Part shown: positions 27,342 to 35,504 of the stretch, piece after piece
Layout: every line of letters begins with the position of its first letter
Position numbering within the stretch: position 1 is the first letter of the stretch
Assembly: GCF_014287815.1 (NCBI RefSeq)
Contig: NZ_JACOOQ010000018.1
Location: 1-64,000, forward strand
Direction: 5' to 3'
Source: Clostridium lentum
GTDB lineage: Bacteria > Bacillota > Clostridia > Clostridiales > Clostridiaceae
Length of the DNA: 64,000 bases
Notes under the pieces: generated by a model
Told to the model about the DNA's origin: nothing
The model's database searches: none
Seen by the model: only the letters and a program-made list of their open reading frames with translations
Made by a program: the position numbers and the translations under genes

Positions 27342-29267
27342 CTATAAAAATATAAAGGAAAGTATTGTTACTACTATCAGCATAGTTACAATCCAAAGTG
27401 AGTAGGTATTTACACTTCCATTATGTGCATTTTCAATAAATTTAAAATATCCCTTTAATTCATGCTTCATTGGCCAAAATAAATCACTTGAATTCACCTT
27501 AGTAGCTTCTTCATTTTCTCCTCCAATAAATACATCAAACTTCCTACTACCTCTATTTATATATGCTTCACTTAAATCTTTATCTTCATCTATTGAGTAC
27601 TTCATATTAAACAGGATGAAAATAAATATTGCTAAAAGCACTACTATAAACAATATAAAAAAGTTTCCTGGAGAATATATTCCACTTATCTTTATTGTAG
27701 TATCTATACTTTCACTGGTACCAATATTAAGTGCTGCATTGATGTAGGAGTCTATATTGAGGATACAAGATATAACTGGACTTAATATATATTTCATCAT
27801 AACTCTTGGAAATAGCCCTAAAACTAATGTACCTATAGATAAGACAGACATTGGTACTTTCATAGAAAAAGGTACCTCTTTTATCTGTCCACCACCTATA
27901 TTTTCTGGGCCAAAAAAAACTGAATGTCCTACCTTTATGAAAGATGCCAAAGTCATAGCCGATACCACTACAGCTACAACAGTAACTATTTCCACTCTAC
28001 CTTGTGATGCACTTTCATAAATAATCCACTTGGAAGCAAACCCATTAAAAGGAGGTATTCCACTGATAGCTGCTGCTCCAAATAAAAACATAGTCATGGT
28101 AAAAGGCATTTTTTTACCTAATCCTGATATTGAATTTAAATCAGTTGTACCAGTTGTATATAATACTGCACCAGCACATAAAAATAATAATCCCTTAAAG
28201 ACGGCATGATTTATCATATGATATAATGCACCTGCCATAGCCAAATCTTGAATCTTGCCAGTACATATAATTGCTACCCCAAATGCACTTACAATATAGC
28301 CAATTTGTGAAACTGAATGAAAAGCCAAAAGTCTTTTAAAATCATGCTGCAATAATGCCATGGTTACACCAACTATCATTGTTGCAATACCCCAAACAAT
28401 AATTAGATAACCTACGTATTTATTGTCATTAAGTGCAAATATACCAAATAATATTCTTATTACTGCATATATTCCTGTTTTGCTCATAACACCTGATAAT
28501 ATCATAGAAATTGATGAAGGTGCTGCCATATGGGCATCTGTAGGCCAAGTATGACATGGAACCATAAAAGCTTTTACGGCATATCCTACCATCATGGAGC
28601 TAAAAGCTAAGATGGTAATTGAAGACATTTCTGAAGTATTTCTTAGTATATCTATTATTTCTGCTAAATTTAAAGTTTTAGTTTCTGTATATAATAAAAC
28701 TGTTCCTAGCAATATAAGGGATGACCCTAATGAACCTGTTACTATATATTTGAATGCTGCTTCCAAGGATTTATCCTTATAATTTCTAAAGGCAGTCAAT
28801 GAAATAGCTGCAAAAGTCATTATCTCTAGCATTACATACATATTAAACAAATCACCTGTAAATACAAATCCTAGCATACTACCTGATAAAAGTAGGAACA
28901 ATGCATAATATTTATCAAGTCCATTATCTTTACTCATATATTTTAAAGAATAAATAGCTGAGAGCAAACAAGCTATTGAAATTATAAGTGCCATAAATAT
29001 ACCTAGTGCATCAACTTCTAATGCTATACCAAAGGCCTTTCCAGCCAATGGTTTCCAATTCCCTAGCCATACAGTTATGGTATCATTGTTAAACATTACA
29101 GGCTTTATCATCAAGATCACTGCAATTACGCTTACTAATAATGCTACTATAACAAAGATTTTTTTTAGCTTCATGTACTTATTTTTAAATAAGCCTATAA
29201 CAAAGGCTATGGCTATTGGTGTAATAATTGCTATAAGTGGAAGATTATTTAATATTTCTTTATTCAT
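27342..29267 (-). CDS. mbhH: Antiporter-like subunit, MrpD/MbhH type with C-terminal MbhI-like extension
   Basis: A 641-residue NuoL/M/N-family proton or Na+ pumping subunit. The conserved region includes the LEIMTFAAISLTAF glutamate and the lysine/histidine-bearing helices (MVPCHTWPTDAHMAAPSSIS, LLQHDFKRLLAFHSVSQIG). Ordinary MrpD proteins are about 490 residues. The extra about 130 C-terminal residues include a helix, a soluble loop (FDVFIGGENEEATKVNSSDL) and a final helix. They resemble the separate MbhI subunit of archaeal Mbh, suggesting a fusion. It overlaps the upstream MrpC-like gene by 4 nt. Confidence 0.9.
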   Translation of the reverse strand: MNKEILNNLPLIAIITPIAIAFVIGLFKNKYMKLKKIFVIVALLVSVIAVILMIKPVMFNNDTITVWLGNWKPLAGKAFGIALEVDALGIFMALIISIACLLSAIYSLKYMSKDNGLDKYYALFLLLSGSMLGFVFTGDLFNMYVMLEIMTFAAISLTAFRNYKDKSLEAAFKYIVTGSLGSSLILLGTVLLYTETKTLNLAEIIDILRNTSEMSSITILAFSSMMVGYAVKAFMVPCHTWPTDAHMAAPSSISMILSGVMSKTGIYAVIRILFGIFALNDNKYVGYLIIVWGIATMIVGVTMALLQHDFKRLLAFHSVSQIGYIVSAFGVAIICTGKIQDLAMAGALYHMINHAVFKGLLFLCAGAVLYTTGTTDLNSISGLGKKMPFTMTMFLFGAAAISGIPPFNGFASKWIIYESASQGRVEIVTVVAVVVSAMTLASFIKVGHSVFFGPENIGGGQIKEVPFSMKVPMSVLSIGTLVLGLFPRVMMKYILSPVISCILNIDSYINAALNIGTSESIDTTIKISGIYSPGNFFILFIVVLLAIFIFILFNMKYSIDEDKDLSEAYINRGSRKFDVFIGGENEEATKVNSSDLFWPMKHELKGYFKFIENAHNGSVNTYSLWIVTMLIVVTILSFIFL

Positions 29268-29599
29268 CCTTTAATCCTCCTTACTTCATCACTATCTATA
29301 CTGCCATAATGTTCATTTATCTTAATGACTAGTGATAGTGCTAATGCTGAAACACAAGCTCCTATTACTATGGATGTAAGTGTAAGAGCTTGTGGAATAG
29401 GATCAACAAATTTAGCTGCTCCATCAGTAAATATTGGTGTTGTTGCATCATTTCTATATCCAATTGAAATAAGCAGTAAATTTATTCCTGAATCAACTAT
29501 TCCCATACCAATAACTATTTTAATAAGATTTTTCTTTAAAACTATGATAGCTAGTCCTATAAATATCAGTAAAAATGCTCCTATATAATTAATGGTCAT
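29264..29599 (-). CDS. mbhG: MrpC/NuoK-like subunit (MbhG)
   Basis: A 111-residue protein with three membrane helices and the MrpC/NuoK pattern, including IGMGIVDSGINLLLISIGYR and DPIPQALTLTSIVIGACVSA, which is highly conserved in Mrp antiporters. It forms part of the ion-translocating membrane arm. It overlaps the next gene by 4 nt (ATGA) and is 2 nt from the MrpB-like gene. Confidence 0.92.
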   Translation of the reverse strand: MTINYIGAFLLIFIGLAIIVLKKNLIKIVIGMGIVDSGINLLLISIGYRNDATTPIFTDGAAKFVDPIPQALTLTSIVIGACVSALALSLVIKINEHYGSIDSDEVRRIKG

Positions 29600-29601
29600 G
29601 A

Positions 29602-30051
29602 TTATTCATCCCCTTTCGATTTCAAATTTGATACCATTATTAAAATCAAAAAAGATACTCCTGCAAAAACTTTAAATCCTACTGCAAAATTCATTAGAAA
29701 TATACTACCTGATGAAAATAATTCTCCTGGCTCACCTAAATAAAATATATTTTTAAAAAATGTTCCACCAAAAACAAATCCTAGAAAAGCCAATATTATA
29801 AAACCTAAAGCACCAATATCTTCACCAATCTTAAGGACATTCACCTTTATTTTTTTACTTAAATTTTTAATGCCATAAGACACATATAAAATTGCAAAGG
29901 CTCCAGCAACCAATACTCCTCCTTGAAATCCTCCACCTGGTGATAAATGGCCATGTATAATGATATATAAGCCTAAAGTTATTATTATTGGAAGTACTAA
30001 ATCTGAACAACAGGTAAGAATTGAATCCTTTCTCATTCTTTTATTATTCAT
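29602..30051 (-). CDS. mbhF: MrpB-like subunit (MbhF)
   Basis: A 149-residue membrane protein with four helices. It carries the MrpB signature HGHLSPGGGFQGGVLVAGAF. It is an accessory subunit of the Mrp-type cation-translocation unit within the hydrogenase. It overlaps the upstream MbhE-like gene by 8 nt, consistent with translational coupling. Confidence 0.92.
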   Translation of the reverse strand: MNNKRMRKDSILTCCSDLVLPIIITLGLYIIIHGHLSPGGGFQGGVLVAGAFAILYVSYGIKNLSKKIKVNVLKIGEDIGALGFIILAFLGFVFGGTFFKNIFYLGEPGELFSSGSIFLMNFAVGFKVFAGVSFLILIMVSNLKSKGDE

Positions 30052-30328
30052 CTTTATTATTCACCTCATCTTTCTTACTGCTTCTTAAAACAGCACTAAC
30101 ACCACAAATAGCCGTAAATAGAACTATAGATTCTCCTAACGTATCATATCCACGAAAATCAAATACTACAGCAGTTACAGAGTTAAGGGCTGAAGTCTTA
30201 GAGATGGTTTCATTAAGGACTATTTGTGAAGCATCACCTAAATCCCTATTTTCTTCAATATTGAAACCTACATATATAAAAGAGGCTAATAACGCAAACA
30301 AAATAATATATGTTATCTTTTTACCCAT
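30044..30328 (-). CDS. mbhE: MbhE-like subunit (MrpA C-terminal domain type)
   Basis: A 94-residue protein with two helices around a short extracellular loop. The sequence NSVTAVVFDFRGYDTLGES is the hallmark of the MrpA C-terminal/MbhE domain. The start at 30328 follows AGGAGGAG; the 11-codon longer frame lies inside MbhD. Here MrpA is split into separate MbhD and MbhE proteins without an MrpA N-terminal antiporter domain, as in archaeal Mbh. Confidence 0.88.
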   Translation of the reverse strand: MGKKITYIILFALLASFIYVGFNIEENRDLGDASQIVLNETISKTSALNSVTAVVFDFRGYDTLGESIVLFTAICGVSAVLRSSKKDEVNNKDE

Positions 30329-30587
30329 TTTTCTCCTCCTTATTTTTATTTCTCTTAACATTATTTAAAGTTATGATAAAAATTACTGGAGTTAGTATTG
30401 CTCCTACTGCACCTTCAGCTATGGCCACGTCTGGTGCCTTTAAAAGTAGGAATTCTAATGCTAAAAATGTCCCTAAAACTGAAGTAGCTATAATGCATTG
30501 TAATACATCATCGAGAATAAATATGGATACCGCTGAAATTATAAGCCCTATTATTATGATGGCATTGACAATATTAAATGCTGTCAT
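30321..30587 (-). CDS. mbhD: MbhD-like subunit (DUF4040)
   Basis: An 88-residue, three-helix protein with the DUF4040/MbhD pattern LLKAPDVAIAEGAVGAILTP, corresponding to a late helix group of MrpA. It overlaps both neighbours (8 nt with MbhE, 4 nt with the MrpG-like gene). It is part of the putative ion pathway of the complex. Confidence 0.9.
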   Translation of the reverse strand: MTAFNIVNAIIIIGLIISAVSIFILDDVLQCIIATSVLGTFLALEFLLLKAPDVAIAEGAVGAILTPVIFIITLNNVKRNKNKEEKNG

Positions 30588-30925
30588 TTTATATCCCTCC
30601 CATAATGATCGTACTTAACTTTATTGCTTTTTTCATCTAAATGCTTATATGCCGCCTTTGCCATAGCATGGGAAGCCACTGGATTAGTGATTAATAAAAA
30701 GAAAATTATTATAAGTGATTTAATACCAATAGAAATGTTATTGTTAAGAAACCCATATATACTACAAGCTAAAGCTATTGGCATAGCCCCCATTGTTGCA
30801 ATATTGGTTGAAGATTGTAATCTGCAAAGAGTATCAGGCATTCTAAGTATCCCAACCACTCCTGCAAAGGTAAAAAAGATTCCCATTATAATAAGTATTA
30901 GTATTATGATTTCCCATATACCCAT
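30584..30925 (-). CDS. mbhC: MrpG-like subunit (MbhC)
   Basis: A 113-residue, three-helix protein with the MrpG motif GILRMPDTLCRLQSSTNIAT, followed by the conserved ITNPVASHAMAKAAY. It is a structural subunit of Mrp-type assemblies. It shares a single base with the MrpF-like gene upstream. Confidence 0.92.
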   Translation of the reverse strand: MGIWEIIILILIIMGIFFTFAGVVGILRMPDTLCRLQSSTNIATMGAMPIALACSIYGFLNNNISIGIKSLIIIFFLLITNPVASHAMAKAAYKHLDEKSNKVKYDHYGRDIK

Positions 30926-31188
30926 TATAATTCCCCCTTTATATATTTAGATATGAGTACTGTACCAATAAATCCTAAAAGAGTTATTATAAGTCCTAGA
31001 TCTAAATACATGGCTCTATTTTTTAAAGCACCAAATAAAACCATTATTATACCAGCTAAAATATCAATGGCATCTGCACTAAGCACCCTATCAATAATAG
31101 TTGGCCCTTTAATAACCCTATAAATTAGTATTAATGAAAAAATAGCAAATATTATAGCTGTTCCCTTAAATAGCAAATCAATATTCAT
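30925..31188 (-). CDS. mbhB: MrpF-like subunit (MbhB)
   Basis: An 87-residue, three-helix protein with the MrpF motif YRVIKGPTIIDRVLSADAID and GFIGTVLISKYI near the end. It is a membrane subunit of the Mrp-like module. The stop and start codons of neighbouring genes overlap by one base on each side. Confidence 0.92.
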   Translation of the reverse strand: MNIDLLFKGTAIIFAIFSLILIYRVIKGPTIIDRVLSADAIDILAGIIMVLFGALKNRAMYLDLGLIITLLGFIGTVLISKYIKGEL

Positions 31189-31718
31189 TAATCAAATATC
31201 CTCCTTATATATTTTTCAAACTTGCCCTTAATAATTTTTGCCGCCTTTTTTCCATCATCTGTAGTGCTATTAAGCCAATGCACATATAGGTAATTTTTAT
31301 TTTTTTCTTCATATATATCCATAGTTATTGTTCCTGGAGTCAACGTTATGCAATTAGAAAGCATTGATAATCCCCAATCTGATGAAAGATTTGTTTGTAT
31401 TTTTACAATAGCAGGATTTACTTCTATCTTCTTAAATGATAGTGCTTTTTTTGCCACATCCCAATTGGCTTTAATAAGTTCAATACTATAAATAGGAATA
31501 AAAATTAAAAGATTAACAAGCCTAAATTTTTTAAATAACCAAAATCCATCTTTCTTAACAAAAAACTGACTACAAAACACTCCTACCACCACAGCTACAA
31601 CTAGTCCTGTAATTAATTCCTCATATCCTAACTTAAAAATATTAAAATCTTGTGCCAAAAAAAGTATCCAAAAAATATATGATAATAGAAACGTTGAAAA
31701 AAAAGCTTTAAACTTCAT
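31188..31718 (-). CDS. mbhA: MrpE-like subunit (MbhA)
   Basis: A 176-residue protein with two or three N-terminal helices and a cytoplasmic C-terminal domain. The stretch LSNCITLTPGTITMDI is diagnostic for MrpE. It is the first gene of the seven-gene Mrp-type block, whose order (E-F-G-MbhD-MbhE-B-C, then D) is that of archaeal mbhA-H. It follows hypB by 12 nt. Confidence 0.92.
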   Translation of the reverse strand: MKFKAFFSTFLLSYIFWILFLAQDFNIFKLGYEELITGLVVAVVVGVFCSQFFVKKDGFWLFKKFRLVNLLIFIPIYSIELIKANWDVAKKALSFKKIEVNPAIVKIQTNLSSDWGLSMLSNCITLTPGTITMDIYEEKNKNYLYVHWLNSTTDDGKKAAKIIKGKFEKYIRRIFD

Positions 31719-31730
31719 ATATGATTTCCC

Positions 31731-32381
31731 CTATCCTTTATATTTTTTAATGAGCCACTCTGCAAATGGCTGTATTTCTGATTCATCTGTAGAATCTATC
31801 TTAAATACCTCTGCTTCCTTATTTCTCTCCCATAACTCCTCTTCCACTTTTCCATCATTAAAGTTAAAATACTTTGCCATATCATATTTATTTAATACCA
31901 CTGCATTAGCCTTAATAAACATAAGTGGATATTTTACTACCTTGTCATCACCTTCTGGAATACTTAACAATGCTATTCTTAAATTTTCACCAATATCAAA
32001 TTCTGCTGGGCATACTAAATTTCCTATATTTTCCACAAAAATCATATTAATCTTATCTAAATCAAAATAAGGTAATATATTTTCAATGGACTTAGCTTCA
32101 ATATGACAGGCACCTTCTGTATTTAACTGCACCACTGGAAAACCTTCTTTTTGAATTCTTTCAGCATCAATGGTACCTTCAATATCGCCTTCTATTACAC
32201 CTGAACTAATTCCTTTATCTCTTAAATATTTAATTAAGTTAACAATAAATGTTGTTTTACCTGCTCCTGGAGATCCCATTACATTAACCATATAAATATT
32301 TTTCTCTTGAAGAATACTTCTAACTTTACTGCTTATATCCTCATTCCACTCTAATATCTGTCTCATAACCTTAATTTGCAT
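31731..32381 (-). CDS. hypB: Hydrogenase nickel incorporation GTPase HypB
   Basis: A 216-residue SIMIBI GTPase that powers Ni2+ delivery to the NiFe hydrogenase large subunit. The P-loop is GSPGAGKTT (about 36-44). Metal-site residues appear in NTEGACHIEA and GNLVCPAEFD, and the G4 motif is NKYD. The N-terminus has no His-rich or CxxCGC nickel-storage extension, so this is a minimal HypB. It directly abuts hypA. The remaining maturation factors (HypC, D, E, F) are not in the window. Confidence 0.95.
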   Translation of the reverse strand: MQIKVMRQILEWNEDISSKVRSILQEKNIYMVNVMGSPGAGKTTFIVNLIKYLRDKGISSGVIEGDIEGTIDAERIQKEGFPVVQLNTEGACHIEAKSIENILPYFDLDKINMIFVENIGNLVCPAEFDIGENLRIALLSIPEGDDKVVKYPLMFIKANAVVLNKYDMAKYFNFNDGKVEEELWERNKEAEVFKIDSTDESEIQPFAEWLIKKYKG

Positions 32382-32723
32382 TTATTCCACCTCCATAGTA
32401 TCAATATAAAATTCTCTACCTTTTACTATTTTATAATCAGATTTACCACAACTTGGACAAACATATTGCTTATTTATAAACTTTCCTTCAAATCCACAAT
32501 TATGGCACTTAATCATTACCTTTTCATAAGCAATTGATATTTCTGCATCTTCAGCTAAAGTTCCTTTAGCAGCAATATTAAAATAATATGATATACAATT
32601 TGGCATAAGACCTGTAAGCTCTCCTACTACTATATTTATCTTCTTTATTTTTTCTATATTGTGTTTTTTTCCTTCATCTAAACATATTTTTAAAATTCCT
32701 TCAGTTACTGACAATTCATGCAT
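32382..32723 (-). CDS. hypA: Hydrogenase nickel metallochaperone HypA
   Basis: A 113-residue protein beginning MHELSVTEG; His2 and Glu3 are the Ni2+ ligands. A zinc-binding loop is formed by CHNCGFEG and CPSCGKSD (about 73-95). It hands Ni2+ to HypB and the hydrogenase large subunit. Its location between the large-subunit gene and hypB is unusual, because hyp genes are often a separate cluster. It suggests dedicated maturation of this enzyme. Confidence 0.95.
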   Translation of the reverse strand: MHELSVTEGILKICLDEGKKHNIEKIKKINIVVGELTGLMPNCISYYFNIAAKGTLAEDAEISIAYEKVMIKCHNCGFEGKFINKQYVCPSCGKSDYKIVKGREFYIDTMEVE

Positions 32724-32727
32724 AATA

Positions 32728-33810
32728 TCACCTATCTAAACATGAGAAACATGGATCTATACTAGCTACAATAAGACCTGCATCAGCAATGGTGTTATCT
32801 TTAAGCATCACAGGCACTGTGGCTGCATTTTTAAAGGTTGGTACATGAATATTAACTCGACTATTAGTCTGTCCACCATTAGAAACTACAAAATACGATA
32901 CTTCTCCCCTTGGTGCTTCTGTTACTGCTAATGATTCTCCCTTAGGCACTCTAGGAATTTTATTTCCTAAGTTTATAGGTCCATCTGGCATATTTTTTAC
33001 TGCCTGCTTGATTATTTTAAAGCTTTCTTCAATTTCCACAAGCCTTACTACAGCTCTTGAAAATACATCTCCATCTTCTGCTAATGCTACCTTAAAATCA
33101 AAATCTTCATAGCTGTTATAAGGCATAGTTTTTCTTACATCAAAATTTACATTAGATGCTCTACCATGTGGTCCACAAGCTCCATAAATTAAAGCATCTT
33201 CATGAGTCAGTATACCAACTCCTTTTGTCCTTGCAGCTATGCTGCTATCACTGTCATATATATCATATATACCTTTAAACTCTTCCTCAGTTTCCTTAAT
33301 GACTTTTAATAATTCATTAAATTGTTCTTTACTTATATCTCTTCTGGCCCCTCCTATTATATTCATAGCGTAATTAACTCTATTACCTGTGATTATTTCC
33401 AACATTTCCATTATTCTTTCTCTAGTTGCAAAACATTTCATGAATAATGAATCAAAAGCTATGAGATGTGCTGCAAGTCCAAGCCATAAAAAATGAGAAT
33501 GAATTCTTTCTAGTTCACTGATGATAATCCTTATATACTGTCCTCTCTTAGGAACTTCCAGACCAGCTATATCTTCTACGGCTAAGCAATATGTCATGGC
33601 ATGTGAATGTGAGCAAATTCCACACACCCTTTCCACCAAAGTTATTGTTTGAATATAATTCCTTACTTCTGTTAGTTTTTCAATTCCTCTATGGTTATAT
33701 CCAATAAAGACTTCTGCTTTCTTTATAAGCTCACCTTCTGTGTAGAGCTTCACATGAACCGGCTCTTCAAGAGATGGATGATATGGTCCTAATGGTAAAA
33801 CATAACTCAA
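32728..33810 (-). CDS. mbhL: Mbh-type NiFe hydrogenase large subunit (MbhL/NuoD-like)
   Basis: A 360-residue catalytic subunit of a group 4 H2-evolving hydrogenase. The N-terminal pair C63/C66 (RVCGICSHSH) and the C-terminal pair C354/C357 (DPCFSCLDR) ligate the NiFe site, so this is a true hydrogenase and not a complex I NuoD. The protein ends right after DPCFSCLDR, so there is no C-terminal extension to be removed by a maturation protease. Second gene of the operon. Confidence 0.95.
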   Translation of the reverse strand: MSYVLPLGPYHPSLEEPVHVKLYTEGELIKKAEVFIGYNHRGIEKLTEVRNYIQTITLVERVCGICSHSHAMTYCLAVEDIAGLEVPKRGQYIRIIISELERIHSHFLWLGLAAHLIAFDSLFMKCFATRERIMEMLEIITGNRVNYAMNIIGGARRDISKEQFNELLKVIKETEEEFKGIYDIYDSDSSIAARTKGVGILTHEDALIYGACGPHGRASNVNFDVRKTMPYNSYEDFDFKVALAEDGDVFSRAVVRLVEIEESFKIIKQAVKNMPDGPINLGNKIPRVPKGESLAVTEAPRGEVSYFVVSNGGQTNSRVNIHVPTFKNAATVPVMLKDNTIADAGLIVASIDPCFSCLDR

Positions 33811-33821
33811 ATCAATACCTC

Positions 33822-34199
33822 CTAACTATCCTTTAATTTTTTAAGTTCATTTAAAGGCAATACTAATATTTTTCCTTCTCCATTTTTAAATTCATCTGGC
33901 AAAAATAATCTTCCACTTCTTTTAAGCCCAATAAACTTTACTGGCATCATCTCTTCTATTTCCTCTTCAAACCAAGCAGCTCCTATATATATGCTTGTAG
34001 CTGTAGGTATTTCTCTTTGATCTTCCAATTTAAGAATTTCCCTAACTTCATCATGCTCAATAGTATAAATCACCATCATCTGTCCCTCTTCATTTATATA
34101 TCCATTGATACATACAAGCCGCCCACCACTTTTTATATTTGTTTCCAGTTCATTTAATAACTTATCTTTTTCTATTGCTCTTTTAATTATTTTTCCCAT
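33822..34199 (-). CDS. mbhK: Mbh-type hydrogenase NuoC-like subunit (MbhK)
   Basis: A 125-residue soluble subunit related to the complex I 30-kDa protein. The recognisable part is TSIYIGAAWFEEEIEEMMPV, followed by LKRSGRLFLPDEFKNG, which aligns with the WFEREIxDMFGI-type motif of NuoC. It is the first gene of the 15-gene operon. The 280-bp region upstream should hold the operon promoter, but no clear box can be assigned by eye. Confidence 0.85.
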   Translation of the reverse strand: MGKIIKRAIEKDKLLNELETNIKSGGRLVCINGYINEEGQMMVIYTIEHDEVREILKLEDQREIPTATSIYIGAAWFEEEIEEMMPVKFIGLKRSGRLFLPDEFKNGEGKILVLPLNELKKLKDS

Positions 34200-34481
34200 A
34201 AGACCTCCTTAAAAATTTCACTTTGGAAATATTTGTAATTATACTATAATTATACTTTATTTATATCCATATTTAACAATAAATTCTTATATATTCATAA
34301 GTTTATTTATGAAGTTTTCTTTCATTTTTGTTTATCAAAGTACCTTTATATGATATAATCAACTTAAATAATTTAAATTTGTAAAGCTTATACATGATTA
34401 ACTCAACATAATACTCAGCCTTGAGTCAGGGTTATTTCATTGAATAAATATATTATATTTATAGTAAAAGGAGTTTTTTGA

Positions 34482-34898
34482 ATGGGTTTCAAAGATAAAA
34501 TGACTAAATACTACTCAGATGCTTATATGGAAAAATACGGAGATAGAATGACAAGTGTAGCTGGAACAATTTTATCAGTTAAAACTGAAGTTAAAAGCAT
34601 TCTAGGAATTTTTAATAAATTACATGTATTTTTAGTTGTTAAACCTGAAGTTGGTAAACAAGTTGTAAAATGTGAATATAAACAGAATAAATGGTTTAAA
34701 AAGCCTCAATTTATTGATGTAAATCAAGGTCATAAAGTTATTATAATGGGATTAAAAGGTATTAAAGGAAAAGCTAACTCAGAAAATATTCTTGTTTCTA
34801 ATATAGCAAACTTAACAACAAAAAAAGACCTTCATCCTTTTGATCATAGCCAAATAAAGAAAGCTAGACAACAATCTACTAAGATGATGAGAAGATAA
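34482..34898 (+). CDS. Conserved hypothetical protein
   Basis: A 138-residue basic soluble protein with AAAAGGAG upstream of the ATG. An amphipathic N-terminal segment (MTKYYSDAYMEKYGDRM) is followed by a probable small beta-barrel (TSVAGTILSVKTEVKSILGI to HKVIIMGLKGIKGKANSENI). The Arg/Lys-rich tail (KKARQQSTKMMRR) suggests possible nucleic-acid or membrane contact. I do not recognise the family. It is divergent from the hydrogenase operon and followed by a terminator. Confidence 0.7.
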   Translation: MGFKDKMTKYYSDAYMEKYGDRMTSVAGTILSVKTEVKSILGIFNKLHVFLVVKPEVGKQVVKCEYKQNKWFKKPQFIDVNQGHKVIIMGLKGIKGKANSENILVSNIANLTTKKDLHPFDHSQIKKARQQSTKMMRR

Positions 34899-34934
34899 AA
34901 AAGCACTACAATAAAAATGGTGATTATAAAATAG

Positions 34935-34973
34935 AAAATACTGTATCAAATGTTAAGTTGATACAGTATTTTT
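34935..34973. terminator. Bidirectional terminator
   Basis: A 15-bp stem, AAAATACTGTATCAA with TTGATACAGTATTTT, and an 8-nt loop between two convergent orphan genes. Confidence 0.88.
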
Positions 34974-34981
34974 AACTTTAC

Positions 34982-35323
34982 TTATAAAATTTGCCCTCTA
35001 CTTCTCTTATTAATATAATTTACAGCTCTCATTTTGAATCTTTCACTTTCACCTAATTTATAAAAATTCTTTAAATCCATTGTCAAGAATAAAGTATCTA
35101 AAGCTAAATAATTTAAATCTCTTAAATTATCAATATCTTTTTCTTCCACTTCTACCTTATCACATCTTAACTTTAACTCTTCAAATAATTCACTATACTT
35201 TTCAAGATTATTCATAATTATATCATCATAATTTGCAATATCACTTTCCATAACCATTTGAATAAACTTCACGTATTCCTTATTTAATTCATTATATTCT
35301 TCGTATGTTTTTACTAGTTCCAT
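34982..35323 (-). CDS. Conserved hypothetical helical protein
   Basis: A 113-residue acidic, almost wholly helical protein with no membrane segment or cysteine motif. It starts MELVKTYEEYNELNKEYVKF, with an AGGGA RBS. The frame is uninterrupted and uses its own terminator, so it is probably real. I do not recognise the family and neighbouring genes give no clue to function. Confidence 0.7.
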   Translation of the reverse strand: MELVKTYEEYNELNKEYVKFIQMVMESDIANYDDIIMNNLEKYSELFEELKLRCDKVEVEEKDIDNLRDLNYLALDTLFLTMDLKNFYKLGESERFKMRAVNYINKRSRGQIL

Positions 35324-35504
35324 TCCTATCCCTCTTTTTAATGTATTTTATCTATTATTATACACATAAAAAATTATTATTAAAATTAATTTTATCTGCA
35401 TATATTTATATAAACTTTTATGGCTACGTAAAGGCTTACTACTTTTATGTAAAATTTTTCTTCCTCTTCTTCATGATGAGGTATCTTTTTAAAGGAGTTT
35501 TTTT

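Noticed and set aside
25496..34199. Complex I or a stand-alone Mrp antiporter operon
   Set aside because: The large subunit has both NiFe CxxC pairs and hypA/hypB are embedded; the full-length MrpA of Mrp operons is missing.
35340..35504. T-box or leader attenuator in front of ilvB
   Set aside because: No specifier loop, no T-box core sequence and no clear terminator/antiterminator pair were found.
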